A DNA stretch of 37,969 bases from Asticcacaulis sp. (GTDB taxonomy: Bacteria; Pseudomonadota; Alphaproteobacteria; Caulobacterales; Caulobacteraceae). The DNA is taken from positions 1 to 37,969 of the forward strand of contig NZ_JAIXSV010000101.1 in NCBI RefSeq assembly GCF_027484505.1, written 5' to 3'. This document shows, piece after piece, positions 1 through 8,148 of the stretch. A program made the translations under genes and the position numbers. How positions within the stretch are numbered: the first letter of the stretch is position 1; the number at the start of each line of letters is the position of its first letter. The notes beneath the pieces were generated by a model. It did no database searches and was not told the origin of the DNA. It saw only the letters and a program-made list of their open reading frames with translations.

Positions 1-415
1 GCACGAACAGTACATCCAGCCGCTTGGCAAAGGCGGCGCTCGCCCCCTCATTGGAACCGGTCAGGGCGGCGGCAATCTCATCGGGTCCGCGCGTCAGCAG
101 GTTATAGACCACAGTCTGATAGGCGGGCCATGCCGTGACAAAGGTGAGTACCAGACCGATGGCCAGCACCTTCGGCGTCATGGTGGTCAGCGTCAGGCGC
201 GTGCGTCCGGTGATCAACCCGAAGGCCAGAAAGGCGATATAGAGGGTCAGGCAGATAGTCAGGGCCGTGCCCAGATAGCCACCATCGCCGAACAAACGCC
301 CGAAACTGTCTTCGACCACGCGCCCGATCTGACAGTCCACGCTCATCAGCGCGCCTGAAATACCCGTATCGCCGCTGAGCGGCATACCGGGACAGGTGGG
401 CGGTGGCGGCATCAT
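1..415 (-). CDS. virB6: VirB6/TrbL-type T4SS inner-membrane channel protein (partial)
   Basis: The C-terminal part lies beyond the window start; about 138 codons are visible. I translated the reverse strand directly: the frame opens with two consecutive ATG codons, and the first overlaps the virB4 stop as ATGA (415-412). The N-terminus is Pro-rich (MMPPPPTCPG), followed by a short soluble part and at least two hydrophobic segments, one starting TALTICLTLYIAFLAFG and one starting KVLAIGLVLTFVTAWPAY. This layout and the position directly after virB4 fit VirB6, the polytopic inner-membrane component of VirB/D4-type systems. Translational coupling to virB4 is likely. The family call rests mainly on synteny and topology, because VirB6 proteins share little sequence. 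Confidence 0.75.
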   Translation of the reverse strand, partial: MMPPPPTCPGMPLSGDTGISGALMSVDCQIGRVVEDSFGRLFGDGGYLGTALTICLTLYIAFLAFGLITGRTRLTLTTMTPKVLAIGLVLTFVTAWPAYQTVVYNLLTRGPDEIAAALTGSNEGASAAFAKRLDVLFV

Positions 416-2838
416 GCGGACACGCGCTCCATTGCGCCAAAACCCGGCCACGGCGTGCCGGTCAGGGCTTCAAACCACGCCGACGGCGCGTCGCCATGCG
501 TTTCACGTAGTTCATCCAGCTTGCGAACCGTCGATTCACGCCCCGACAGGATGGTCAGGATTTCCGGCGTCCCCGACAAGTCGAGGCGCGCCACGACCGA
601 GTGGTTACCATGCTTGACAAGGAAGGCGCGAGAATGGGGCGGCAGGGCGCGCACCAGCCCGACCTCATGCGCGCTGAGTCCGAAGCCTTCGCCATAGTCT
701 TCGAAGCGGGCGCGCGGATTGGGCATAAAGATCTGCGTCGCCGCCTGCTCGATAATCGCCGAGGAGATGCGGCTGTCGAGGGCGTCACCGGCGCTTTGCG
801 TGCCGAAACCAAGGATGGCGTTACGCTTTCTGAGCGTCTTCATCCAGTCGCGGATGCGCGCGGCAAACACCTCATCGTCCAGCGCCTTCCAGCCCTCATC
901 AATCAGAATCATGGCTGGGGTGCCGTCCAGACGCTCCTCGATACGGTGGAAGAGGTACATCATGATTGGCCCGCGCAGGACCGGCGCGTCGAGGAACTGC
1001 GTCATGTCGAAGCCCAGTACGCGCGCCGACAGGTCGAGCTGGTCCGCTTCGTTGTCGAACAGCCAGGCCCATTCGCCCGACCCAACCCACGGGGCCAGAC
1101 GCGCCGCCAGATCGGTCTGGCTGGGGCGACGGAAGCCACCGAGAAGCTCCTGAAAATAGCGCAGGCGGCGATAGGCCGGGGCCTGAGCGTACATGGCGTC
1201 GATGGCCGAAGCGATGATGGCCTCGTCTTCCGGCGGCAGGGCGGGGCCTTCGCCGGCAATCAGTCGTGACAGCAGGTCGCGCAGGAAACCGCGATTGATG
1301 GCGCTGTCGGGCAGTTGCAGCGGGTTAAAGCCGCTCGGTTCCCCGGCGCGCAGGGTGGCGTAATGGCCGCCGATAGCGCGGATGAAGATTTCCGAACCGC
1401 GATCCTTGTCGAAGATGATGGTGCGCGGGCGCGCCTTCTGGGCCTGCGCGGCGAGGAAGTTGAGCACCACGGTCTTGCCCGACCCCGACGGCCCGATCAG
1501 AGTGAAGTTACCAAGGTCCGAGGCATGGAAGTTGAAGAAGTAGGGCGTCGCCGCCGTCGTCTCAAAGACGGTGATCGCCTCGCCCCAGTGATTGCCGGTG
1601 GCCTGACCCAGCGCGAAACCGTGCAGGCTGGCCAGTCCGGAAAAGGCCGACACCGAAATCAGCGCCTTACGCGCAATATACGCCTCATTGCCCGGAAACT
1701 GCGCCCAGAAAGCGGGTTCGAGATTGATATCTTCGCGCACCGCCACAGCCCCCGTATCGGCGAGCGCCGACGTGACCTGTGCTGCTGCCTGATCCAGCGC
1801 GCTGAGTCCCGGTGCGCGCACGCAGACCGTCAGGTGATGCTCGCCCAAAGCCGTCTGGCCCGACGCCAGTTCGTCCTTGGCCGCCATCAGGCCCGCGCGC
1901 AGGGTAATGCCGTCATCATCGGCGGCGCGCAGACGGCGCAGGGCCAGATTGACGCGCTCCAGACCGATCTGACGATCCACAAACTGAAAGCTCTGCGACA
2001 CGGTCATTTCATAGGGCAGGTGCAGCAGGGCATCGAGCATCCCCGGTGCAGCCTGCGGCGGATATTCCTTCACCGAAATGAGCGCGCCGAACGATTTATC
2101 GCCGCCGGCACTTTTCATCTCAAAGGCATCGACGCCAAAGCTCAGCCGCTGATAGGGCAGGTACTGCCCCACATCGTCGCGCGCCAGCGGATCGGGCTTG
2201 AGCACCGGGCGCATTTCACCGTGCATCAGGGCCGACAGCAGTTCCAGCGGCTCCGAACAGCGACCGCCGCGCGTCTCATAGGAGGTCAGAAGGCGCGGGC
2301 CATAGCGTCCCAGCGCCGCCATCAGGGCGTCACGCGCCGCATCGAGGTCGCGCAGTTCCGCCCCCAGACCGTCGCGATCGGCGCCGGACTGCGCACCAAA
2401 CAGCTTGCCGAGGCTTTCGGACAGCCCGGCCTTGCCGCGCGCCGGGCGGCGCAGAATGGTGATAAACAGGTCGTTGACGAACAGTTCGCGCGATTGCAGG
2501 CGGTCCTGCCAGCGCGCATTGATGTAACCGGCAATGGGGTCGTCGTACTGACCGCTGCTGGTCACCGAGACCTTGCGGCGGACGATGTGGTGGTGCAGCA
2601 CCAGCCGCGAATCCCCGATGGCGCGCAGGGCGCTTTCCCGCAGGGCGTGCAGGCTGTTGAGATCGGTCGTATCCGCCGTTTCAAAGCCAAAACCGTCGAT
2701 ATAGAGGGCCTGCATCAGCGACCCGTCGCGCAGGGTAACCGTGTGGTCATTATAGAGATGGGCGTAGGGCAGGCGATCACCGATCCGCTGCTCCTTGGCG
2801 CCCAGACTCATGACTTGCCCGAACAGGCCGTTACTCAT
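412..2838 (-). CDS. virB4: VirB4 type IV secretion ATPase
   Basis: This 808-residue protein belongs to the CagE/TrbE/VirB4 family, the cytoplasmic ATPase that energises pilus biogenesis and substrate transfer. The N-terminal half (about 1-400) is the family-specific domain. The C-terminal half carries Walker A GPSGSGKT (449-456) and Walker B MILIDE (643-648), followed by GWKALDD. The length is normal for the family. It starts 9 bases after virB3 and overlaps virB6 by four bases, so all are probably cotranscribed. No damage is seen. The 725-codon open frame antisense to it is a GC-rich shadow. Confidence 0.96.
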   Translation of the reverse strand: MSNGLFGQVMSLGAKEQRIGDRLPYAHLYNDHTVTLRDGSLMQALYIDGFGFETADTTDLNSLHALRESALRAIGDSRLVLHHHIVRRKVSVTSSGQYDDPIAGYINARWQDRLQSRELFVNDLFITILRRPARGKAGLSESLGKLFGAQSGADRDGLGAELRDLDAARDALMAALGRYGPRLLTSYETRGGRCSEPLELLSALMHGEMRPVLKPDPLARDDVGQYLPYQRLSFGVDAFEMKSAGGDKSFGALISVKEYPPQAAPGMLDALLHLPYEMTVSQSFQFVDRQIGLERVNLALRRLRAADDDGITLRAGLMAAKDELASGQTALGEHHLTVCVRAPGLSALDQAAAQVTSALADTGAVAVREDINLEPAFWAQFPGNEAYIARKALISVSAFSGLASLHGFALGQATGNHWGEAITVFETTAATPYFFNFHASDLGNFTLIGPSGSGKTVVLNFLAAQAQKARPRTIIFDKDRGSEIFIRAIGGHYATLRAGEPSGFNPLQLPDSAINRGFLRDLLSRLIAGEGPALPPEDEAIIASAIDAMYAQAPAYRRLRYFQELLGGFRRPSQTDLAARLAPWVGSGEWAWLFDNEADQLDLSARVLGFDMTQFLDAPVLRGPIMMYLFHRIEERLDGTPAMILIDEGWKALDDEVFAARIRDWMKTLRKRNAILGFGTQSAGDALDSRISSAIIEQAATQIFMPNPRARFEDYGEGFGLSAHEVGLVRALPPHSRAFLVKHGNHSVVARLDLSGTPEILTILSGRESTVRKLDELRETHGDAPSAWFEALTGTPWPGFGAMERVSA

Positions 2839-2847
2839 GCGAAAACC

Positions 2848-3144
2848 TTACGGTTGATAGGAGTTGCAGCGCCAGAACTTGTAGTTCCGGATGCGCGGGG
2901 TGCGGCTCACCTTGGTGAACCACAGGTCGAACAGGCGCGGCTCACGCAGGCAGGCCAGATAGCCGACCGCGTGCACCACAAGCGCAATCCCCAGAGCCCA
3001 GAACGACCGCGTGACCAGAAAGGCCTCGGTGGTGATCATGAAGTTGAGGATGAAGTAGGAATAGGTCACGCCCGCAAACATTTGCGGCTGGGTCAGCGCC
3101 CGGAAGATGGGCGCCTTGACCAGAGCGACGGTCTCTTCGCTCAT
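2848..3144 (-). CDS. virB3: VirB3 type IV secretion protein
   Basis: This small 98-residue inner-membrane protein has the VirB3/TrbD layout: a short N-terminus (VKAPIFRALTQPQMFAG), a membrane hairpin formed by YSYFILNFMITTEAFLV and FWALGIALVVHAVGYLACL, then a basic tail ending KFWRCNSYQP. VirB3 works with VirB4 in assembling the inner-membrane complex and is sometimes fused to it; here the two are separate genes 9 bases apart. The virB2 stop lies 3 bases upstream of the start, so coupling is likely. Confidence 0.92.
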   Translation of the reverse strand: MSEETVALVKAPIFRALTQPQMFAGVTYSYFILNFMITTEAFLVTRSFWALGIALVVHAVGYLACLREPRLFDLWFTKVSRTPRIRNYKFWRCNSYQP

Positions 3145-3147
3145 GCC

Positions 3148-3438
3148 TCAGCCCACGGCCGTGCGGATGCCCGCCACGATGGTGGCCGCGCCGAACAGGA
3201 TGAAGATGCCGAGGATGACGGTGGCCCCGAAGCGCCAGTTCATGCGACCCGACAGCATCATGAACCCGACGGCGGCCACGGCGATCACGGCCACGGCGGT
3301 GGCGACATTGCCCAGCAGCGTGCCCTGAATCCAGCCGAGCGCGTTGACAATCGGGCCGGAACCGGCGGGGTCCTGCGCAAAGGCCGGAGACGCGGCCAGC
3401 AGGGGCAGAAGGGCGGGCAGGAATTTACGGACGTTCAT
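3148..3438 (-). CDS. virB2: VirB2/TrbC major pilin
   Basis: This 96-residue pilin-like protein has a cleavable signal peptide (MNVRKFLPALLPLLAASPAFA, likely cut before QDPAG). Two long hydrophobic helices follow, around GTLLGNVATAVAVIAVAAVGF and RFGATVILGIFILFGAATIV, joined by a short basic loop (SGRMNWRFG). This is the classic VirB2/TrbC architecture for the extracellular pilus subunit. It sits 10 bases after the transglycosylase gene and just before virB3, as in standard virB operons. The mature product would be about 74 residues. Confidence 0.93.
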   Translation of the reverse strand: MNVRKFLPALLPLLAASPAFAQDPAGSGPIVNALGWIQGTLLGNVATAVAVIAVAAVGFMMLSGRMNWRFGATVILGIFILFGAATIVAGIRTAVG

Positions 3439-3448
3439 GGGTCTATCC

Positions 3449-4066
3449 TTACGAGCAGGTCTCGGTCGGTTGAGGATCGGTCTTTACGCTGAGCCGGTCA
3501 AGGCTGCGGGCGACATAGGCCTGAGTTTCGGCATAGGGCGGCACGCCGCCGTGGCGGTTGACCGCGCCGGCCCCGGCATTATACGCCGCCAGCGCCAGAT
3601 CAATGCGACCGTCAAAGCGGTCAAGCTGACGGCGCAGATAGGCCGCACCTCCGAACACATTGCCCTGCGGATCAAAGGGATCGACGCCCAGTTCGGCGGC
3701 GGTCGCGGGCATAAGCTGCATCAGGCCGATGGCCCCGCGCGGCGATATGGCCTTCGGATTAAAGCCGGATTCCTGACGAATGACGGCAATCAGAAAGTCA
3801 GCACTGAGATTATAGCGATCAGCGGCGGCCTCGATGACATCCTGATAGGGCAGGGATGGCGCGTGAACGGTCACCGGCGGCACGGAGGCGCACAGGGTGT
3901 GGTAGTCGCCATTGTCGGCCACCTCAAACACCTGCGCAGCCGCGGGTAAAGCGGCGCAAAGCACCACCCCCATCGTTCCCGCTGCTGTCAAAACTGCCCG
4001 CACGGGCTGCTCCTTGCTCACACTCTGTACCGCGTCACGCCGGCGCCGATCCGGTGCAGGCGTCAT
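3449..4066 (-). CDS. VirB1-like lytic transglycosylase
   Basis: This 205-residue exported muramidase has an SLT/C-type-lysozyme-like fold. The catalytic Glu is in RQESGFNP (E99), followed by the family motifs GLMQLMP (114-120) and ALAAYNAGAGAV. The hydrophobic stretch TAAGTMGVVLCAALPAAAQ looks like a Sec signal preceded by an unusually long charged N-region, so the true start may be internal. As the first gene of the operon it would locally cleave peptidoglycan so the secretion channel can be assembled, the role known for VirB1. The 122 bases upstream (4067-4188) hold no gene and probably the operon promoter, though I see no clear consensus there. Confidence 0.92.
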   Translation of the reverse strand: MTPAPDRRRRDAVQSVSKEQPVRAVLTAAGTMGVVLCAALPAAAQVFEVADNGDYHTLCASVPPVTVHAPSLPYQDVIEAAADRYNLSADFLIAVIRQESGFNPKAISPRGAIGLMQLMPATAAELGVDPFDPQGNVFGGAAYLRRQLDRFDGRIDLALAAYNAGAGAVNRHGGVPPYAETQAYVARSLDRLSVKTDPQPTETCS

Positions 4067-4188
4067 CTGGTTAAGCGGCTCTAACAGTTAAGTTTGTCAG
4101 ATTTGTTACGCCCGCCCGTCAATGATCCTTGCACGGAGAATTTTTGCGATTCGCCGTCAAAGTCAGCATACACCGCGTGGTCGTGAAT

Positions 4189-5736
4189 TTACAGGAAGCC
4201 GAGTGTGGGCTGTGAGAAATTGCGCAGATTGGGGAAGATGGTGTTGAGGTCTGTGTCCGCAACCCCGAACCAGCGCCCCAGCGTCGCCGCGTACTGATCA
4301 ACCGAGGTGGTGGGGATAAAGGAGGCCCCCACCATGTTGGGGTTGGAGAAGCCGGACACGTCCATGCCCACCGTGGGGAACTGCCCGTACATGTCGCCAC
4401 CCTTGACCGCGCCGCCCATGATCAGTTGCGGACCGGCCCAGGCGTGATCCGTGCCATCGCCATTGGTATTGAAGGTGCGCGAGAAGTCCGAGGCCGTAAA
4501 GGTCGTCACACTGGCGCGCATATCGACGCCGTTGATATTGGCCAGCGTGCTGTCGAGATAACTCATCGCCTGCGCCACCTTGGCGAGGTTGTTCGACTGA
4601 TCGCGGTTCTGGTTGTCGTGGCTGTCCCAGCCGCCCAGCGACACCATGAACACCTGACGCTTGACGCCAAAGGCCGGAGCGGCAGCGATCATGCGCGCGA
4701 CCGTGCGCATCTGAAGCGCCAGACTGTTGGTTTCGGTCGCCCCGGTGGCCGGATTGGTATAGGTCGGCGGGGAGGGCACAGCGGTCACGACGGCGCGGCT
4801 GAAGACTTCGTTGACGACGCTGGCCGCCCCGACCGAACGGGCATTGATGCGGCCCAGATCATTGGCAAAGTCCGACGCCGTGACGGTGTCATTGATGATG
4901 GTCTTCAGCTCACCCGGCGCGGCGGAGGACCCGAACAGGGTCGTGGCCGTGGTGCCATTGACCGTCACCGCCGGGGCGGCATTGGTCGAGAGCGGATACT
5001 GAACCACGGACTGCCCCGACAGGAACACCGCCGTCCCGCCTGCTGTAATGGCGGTGAAGATGGTGTTCTGGCCATTCATATTCATCAGCATATCGCCCAT
5101 GCGCCCGCCCCAGCCGGTGCGCGCCCCTTCGGCGGCGCCAGCCTGCCAGGTCGATTGCTGGTCATTATGCGAGAACAGGTTGGCGGGCAGGGGCACACTG
5201 CGGGCCTGATACTGCGCCTTGGTGGTCGGCTGGATCAGCGTGCCGACATTGGCCAGCACCGCCAGCCGCCCCTGATCGAACAGGGTCTTGCACGGGCTCA
5301 TCAGCGGGTGCAGGCCAAAGGTGCGCGAGGTGGCATTGGTGCCCGCAGGAATGGCCTGCGCCGTCTTGGGTACGATGGGCAGGACGCCGCCCCAATGCTC
5401 AGGTTTGCCCAGCGCCGAGGCCCGACCGGTGACGGCATTGACCTGCCCCACAGGCGTAGGCGCTGTACCCACCGGCATCAGGGCAATCGGATCGGTCCCC
5501 TGATTGCGGGCGGCGAAGTAGCGGCCCCACGAGTCATTATCTGTGGCCAGAACCATGTTGTTGGCGTCATTGCCGCCAAACAGGAAGACGCAGACCAGCG
5601 CCTTATAGTCCGGGGCGCTCTGCCCGGCGGCGGAGCCCACGGCGGCCAGTTGCAGCCCAAACGAGGTGGCTGTAGTCAGGCCGGCAAGGCCAGCCCCAAG
5701 GCGGAAAAAGGCGCGGCGATCAATCTGGGATGTCAT
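4189..5736 (-). CDS. DUF1501 family Tat-exported protein
   Basis: This protein of about 515 residues belongs to the DUF1501 family (sulfatase-like fold, function poorly known). I place the start at the ATG at 5736 because a GGAG ribosome-binding site lies 10 bases upstream and because it opens MTSQIDRRAFFRLGAGLAG, a clear twin-arginine signal (RRAFF). An upstream in-frame ATG at 5766 would overlap the preceding gene. The mature part has CVFLFGGNDANNMVL, FSHNDQQSTWQ, SLGGWDSHDNQ and DHAWAGPQLIMGGAVKGG, conserved stretches of the family. It lies 13 bases after the DUF1800 gene; these families are frequent operon partners and are thought to act together in the envelope or outside the cell. Confidence 0.93.
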   Translation of the reverse strand: MTSQIDRRAFFRLGAGLAGLTTATSFGLQLAAVGSAAGQSAPDYKALVCVFLFGGNDANNMVLATDNDSWGRYFAARNQGTDPIALMPVGTAPTPVGQVNAVTGRASALGKPEHWGGVLPIVPKTAQAIPAGTNATSRTFGLHPLMSPCKTLFDQGRLAVLANVGTLIQPTTKAQYQARSVPLPANLFSHNDQQSTWQAGAAEGARTGWGGRMGDMLMNMNGQNTIFTAITAGGTAVFLSGQSVVQYPLSTNAAPAVTVNGTTATTLFGSSAAPGELKTIINDTVTASDFANDLGRINARSVGAASVVNEVFSRAVVTAVPSPPTYTNPATGATETNSLALQMRTVARMIAAAPAFGVKRQVFMVSLGGWDSHDNQNRDQSNNLAKVAQAMSYLDSTLANINGVDMRASVTTFTASDFSRTFNTNGDGTDHAWAGPQLIMGGAVKGGDMYGQFPTVGMDVSGFSNPNMVGASFIPTTSVDQYAATLGRWFGVADTDLNTIFPNLRNFSQPTLGFL

Positions 5737-5749
5737 GAGTACACCGCTC

Positions 5750-7546
5750 CTATCGTTGGGCTGCATATTCGGGCGAGGCCATGCCGAGGAAGATGGCCAG
5801 CTTTACCCGGTTGAGTTTGGCGGTGTCGATCTGGGCCTGATTGGCATTGGCCGGAATATTGACGCCGATGACCGAATTGGTGATCCGCGTTTTCAAGGTC
5901 GCAGACATGCCGCCGCCGTACAGCAACAGGTCGATGCGATCGACAAGCGCCGCCGGATCGGTCGCCAGCGCCAGTTCCTTGGTATAGGCCGACTTGATGT
6001 CGCTGCTGCTGCCGATGCCGGAATTGATCGTCGTCTGCATCAGGTTGATATAGGCCGCCGTGGTCACTTCATCGGCGATCTGCAATTCCGGTGCGACCTT
6101 GTTCTTGCCGCCCAGCGTCGTGTTCGGCGGCACATAGCCCGGACGGAAGAAGTTGAACACCGACGGCGAGGTCATGGGCGCCTGATTAAGCGAGGTCTGG
6201 GCGGCGGTTGAGGTCATCAGCCACTTGCCGCTGGTCGAGGTCGTCTCGAATGCGCGCATCCAGTGGGTCAGACGGATAACCGGCTCGCGCAGCTTGCCAT
6301 AGGTGGCGTCGGTCGAAGGGGTGCGGGCTTCGCTGTCGAGCAGAATGGCGCGCACCACGGCCCCCATATCGCCTCGGACGCCTGAGCCATTATTATTAAA
6401 CACAGCGGCCACCCGACCAGCATAGGCCGGTGAGGGGTTCGAGGTGACCAGACGCTGGATCAGTTGCTTCGAGATGAAGGGGCCAACATTCGGATGATTA
6501 TAAAGCGCATCGAGGGCCACCTTGACGTCACCGTTTGTGTCCGCCGTCGTAGACGCTGGGATGGTGGTGCCCAGAAACGTCTTGGCCGAGGTCGAATGGT
6601 AGTTGTTATAGGCGATCATCGGCTGGGTGTACGACTCCACCACGCGGCTGCCGCCGCCAAAGGTCGAGTTGGTCGGGGTCGGATGATACCAGGACAGGCC
6701 GGTGAACACCTTGGCCAGGCCCTGAATATCCGCGGTGCTGTAGGTGGGGGTGGTATTGCCGAGAAGGTCGGTCTTGGGCGTGCCGTCGGCATTCAACTGC
6801 ACCAGACCGATGGTGAAAAGCTGCATCACTTCGCGGGCGTAGTTTTCGTCCGGATTACGCCCGGTGGCCGCGTTTTCCTTCTGGTTGGCCAGATAGGTCA
6901 GGTACTGCCCCATGGCCGGATGGTAGGTGACGTCTTCCAGCAGGGTGCGGAAATTGCCAAAGGCATTGCGCCCCAGCATGTCGTAGTAAGAGGCCAGAGT
7001 CCGCGTGTCGATATTGCTGACGTAGGAGGCCACAAAGATTTCAGACAAGGCGAACTTGACGCGCTGACGCAGCTGATCTGGTGATGTGACGGCCTGACGG
7101 TAAAAGCTCTCGTAAAACTGCGTCGAGGAGAGGCTGGCATTGGCATTGGCGGCCTTAAGCTCGATCAGCCGCGCATCCATTTCCGACAGGTGCGTTGGTC
7201 CCTGTTGCAGGGCCATCTGTGCCGTTATCCAGTCGCCGTAGCTGGTTGCGGTGACCGAGGCAATCTCTGCATCCGTTGGTCCGAACGTCGCCTGAGCCAG
7301 AAACCGGCTGGCCTCCGTGCTGGTCGGCTTGGCCACGACCGGAGGCGGGGTCGTTCCGCCACCGCCTGAGGCATTGCCGCCACCCCCGCCGCCTCCGCCC
7401 CCACCGCAGGCGGACAGGGCCAGAAACGATGCTATTACGCAGGCATGGGCGGCCTTGTCGAGACGAAAGCCTGAACGCCTGCCATCCGCCGCAGAGTGTG
7501 ACACACGCTCGCGCTTTGCCAGACGGAACACTTTGAACGTCTTCAT
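5750..7546 (-). CDS. DUF1800 family lipoprotein
   Basis: This DUF1800 protein has about 598 residues if started at the ATG at 7546 (MKTFKVF). The open frame extends to 7663, but the upstream 39 codons look non-coding. A hydrophobic stretch ends in the lipobox LSAC (Cys47 in this numbering), followed by ten Gly and another Gly-rich run before TTPPPVVAKP, so it is probably a lipoprotein on a flexible tether. The conserved DUF1800 core starts at EASRFLAQATFGPTDAEI and includes PDENYAREVMQLFTIGL and ISKQLIQRLVTSNPSPAYAGRV. Family function is unknown. It precedes DUF1501 by 13 bases in the same direction. The poly-Gly tract is encoded by a long cytosine-rich run and could be prone to slippage. Confidence 0.92.
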   Translation of the reverse strand: MKTFKVFRLAKRERVSHSAADGRRSGFRLDKAAHACVIASFLALSACGGGGGGGGGGNASGGGGTTPPPVVAKPTSTEASRFLAQATFGPTDAEIASVTATSYGDWITAQMALQQGPTHLSEMDARLIELKAANANASLSSTQFYESFYRQAVTSPDQLRQRVKFALSEIFVASYVSNIDTRTLASYYDMLGRNAFGNFRTLLEDVTYHPAMGQYLTYLANQKENAATGRNPDENYAREVMQLFTIGLVQLNADGTPKTDLLGNTTPTYSTADIQGLAKVFTGLSWYHPTPTNSTFGGGSRVVESYTQPMIAYNNYHSTSAKTFLGTTIPASTTADTNGDVKVALDALYNHPNVGPFISKQLIQRLVTSNPSPAYAGRVAAVFNNNGSGVRGDMGAVVRAILLDSEARTPSTDATYGKLREPVIRLTHWMRAFETTSTSGKWLMTSTAAQTSLNQAPMTSPSVFNFFRPGYVPPNTTLGGKNKVAPELQIADEVTTAAYINLMQTTINSGIGSSSDIKSAYTKELALATDPAALVDRIDLLLYGGGMSATLKTRITNSVIGVNIPANANQAQIDTAKLNRVKLAIFLGMASPEYAAQR

Positions 7547-7849
7547 AAAATCACGCCCCACAAGGTTATGGCGGGCGTGATTTCTGACATCAAAGTCGAT
7601 CACACCATCCCCTAAGATCATTAAGACATATAATTTTGCCGTTAACAATTCGTGACATAACAACGCTCTCTCAAGGGTTGCGGAAGCGGGTCTCGCTCCA
7701 TCGAAGGGGGCTGTCGCCGGCCGTTCTGCACCGGTTTTGCGGTCTTACAAATCAAAGGACATAAGCCGGTAGGCGCGGCTCTGTGACAGTCGCGCACTGA
7801 GCGAGCACAATAACTCCGACAATTATTTTTATAATCGTATATTTTATAT

Positions 7850-7878
7850 TTGACCCCGCCGACTAAGCAGGGTTACAT
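7850..7878 (+). promoter_or_regulatory. Candidate promoter for CAZyme operon leader
   Basis: TTGACC (7850-7855) and TTACAT (7873-7878) are 17 bases apart, at the end of an AT-rich stretch. Transcription would begin near 7885, just before the first inverted repeat, leaving an untranslated leader of about 260 bases. The -10 match is modest. Alternative -10-like boxes are TATAAT at 7830-7835 and TATATT at 7845-7850. Confidence 0.35.
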
Positions 7879-7891
7879 TTTTGATGGGTGC

Positions 7892-8043
7892 GGCACTCTT
7901 GGTTCCGGTGAAGAGGCCTGTGCCCGGCTTACCGTGCGATCTCTGATGACATTATCGACTTCCTCCGGGTTATCAGAGTCCGCCAGTCCCTTGGATGTCC
8001 ACCACCCTTCGCTTTTGTCGGGTGGTGGACACCTTCTTTTTTT
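7892..8043 (+). ncRNA. Structured leader RNA or small RNA ending in a terminator
   Basis: Three consecutive stem-loops are visible on the plus strand. The first pairs GGCAC (7892-7896) with GTGCC (7920-7924), with TCTT (7897-7900) pairing AAGA (7911-7914) inside. The second pairs CTCTGATGAC (7941-7950) with GTTATCAGAG (7969-7978), ten pairs including one G-U. The third is the intrinsic terminator at 7996-8043. A structured leader with a terminator before a downstream gene is what a transcription-attenuation device looks like; a free small RNA of about 155 bases is the other reading. I could not match it to a known riboswitch class. There is only faint resemblance to cobalamin-riboswitch core words. 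Confidence 0.45.
7996..8043 (+). terminator. Strong Rho-independent terminator
   Basis: A perfect 12-bp stem (TGTCCACCACCC at 7996-8007 with GGGTGGTGGACA at 8020-8031) closes a 12-base loop and is followed by CCTTC and seven T (8037-8043). It lies 105 bases upstream of the next plus-strand start, and no plus-strand gene ends before it. It therefore terminates either a leader transcript or a small RNA. Confidence 0.8.
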
Positions 8044-8085
8044 GAGTCGGCCTCCGCAAACCTTGTGGATCAGCCAAACCCCCAA

Positions 8086-8115
8086 TGCGAAAAAGAAACC
8101 TGAGTATTTTTCGCA
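8086..8115 (+). repeat. Inverted repeat in the operon leader
   Basis: TGCGAAAAA (8086-8094) and TTTTTCGCA (8107-8115) form a perfect 9-bp stem around a 12-base loop. It is 33 bases before the ATG at 8149, so it could affect translation initiation or be a binding site. Confidence 0.5.
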
Positions 8116-8148
8116 GGTAACCCCATTTTTCACCCGACGGAGTGAACC

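Larger units (their letters stand above)
7547..8148. other. Gene-free region between divergent operons
   Basis: About 600 bases separate the DUF1800 start (minus) from the CAZyme operon (plus). I see no convincing gene. The part near 7615-7660 is AT-rich and probably carries the DUF1800 promoter. Positions 7801-7860 are strikingly AT-rich. From about 7885 on the sequence is a run of inverted repeats: 7892-7924, 7941-7978, 7996-8031 (with a T tract) and 8086-8115. Short open frames crossing here (7850-8152 plus, 7873-8133 minus) lack family features and run through the hairpins, so I do not call them genes. Confidence 0.7.

Noticed and set aside
1315-3492. 725-codon open frame on plus across virB4, virB3 and virB2
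   Set aside because: It is antisense to three well-supported genes, has no family motifs, and its composition is typical of GC-rich shadow frames.
7880-7990. Possible cobalamin riboswitch (words like CCGGTGAAGA and GTGCCCGG)
   Set aside because: Order and spacing do not match the class consensus, the GCCACTG-type and ACTGT-type words are absent, and downstream genes have no B12 link. Kept only as an unclassified structured leader.
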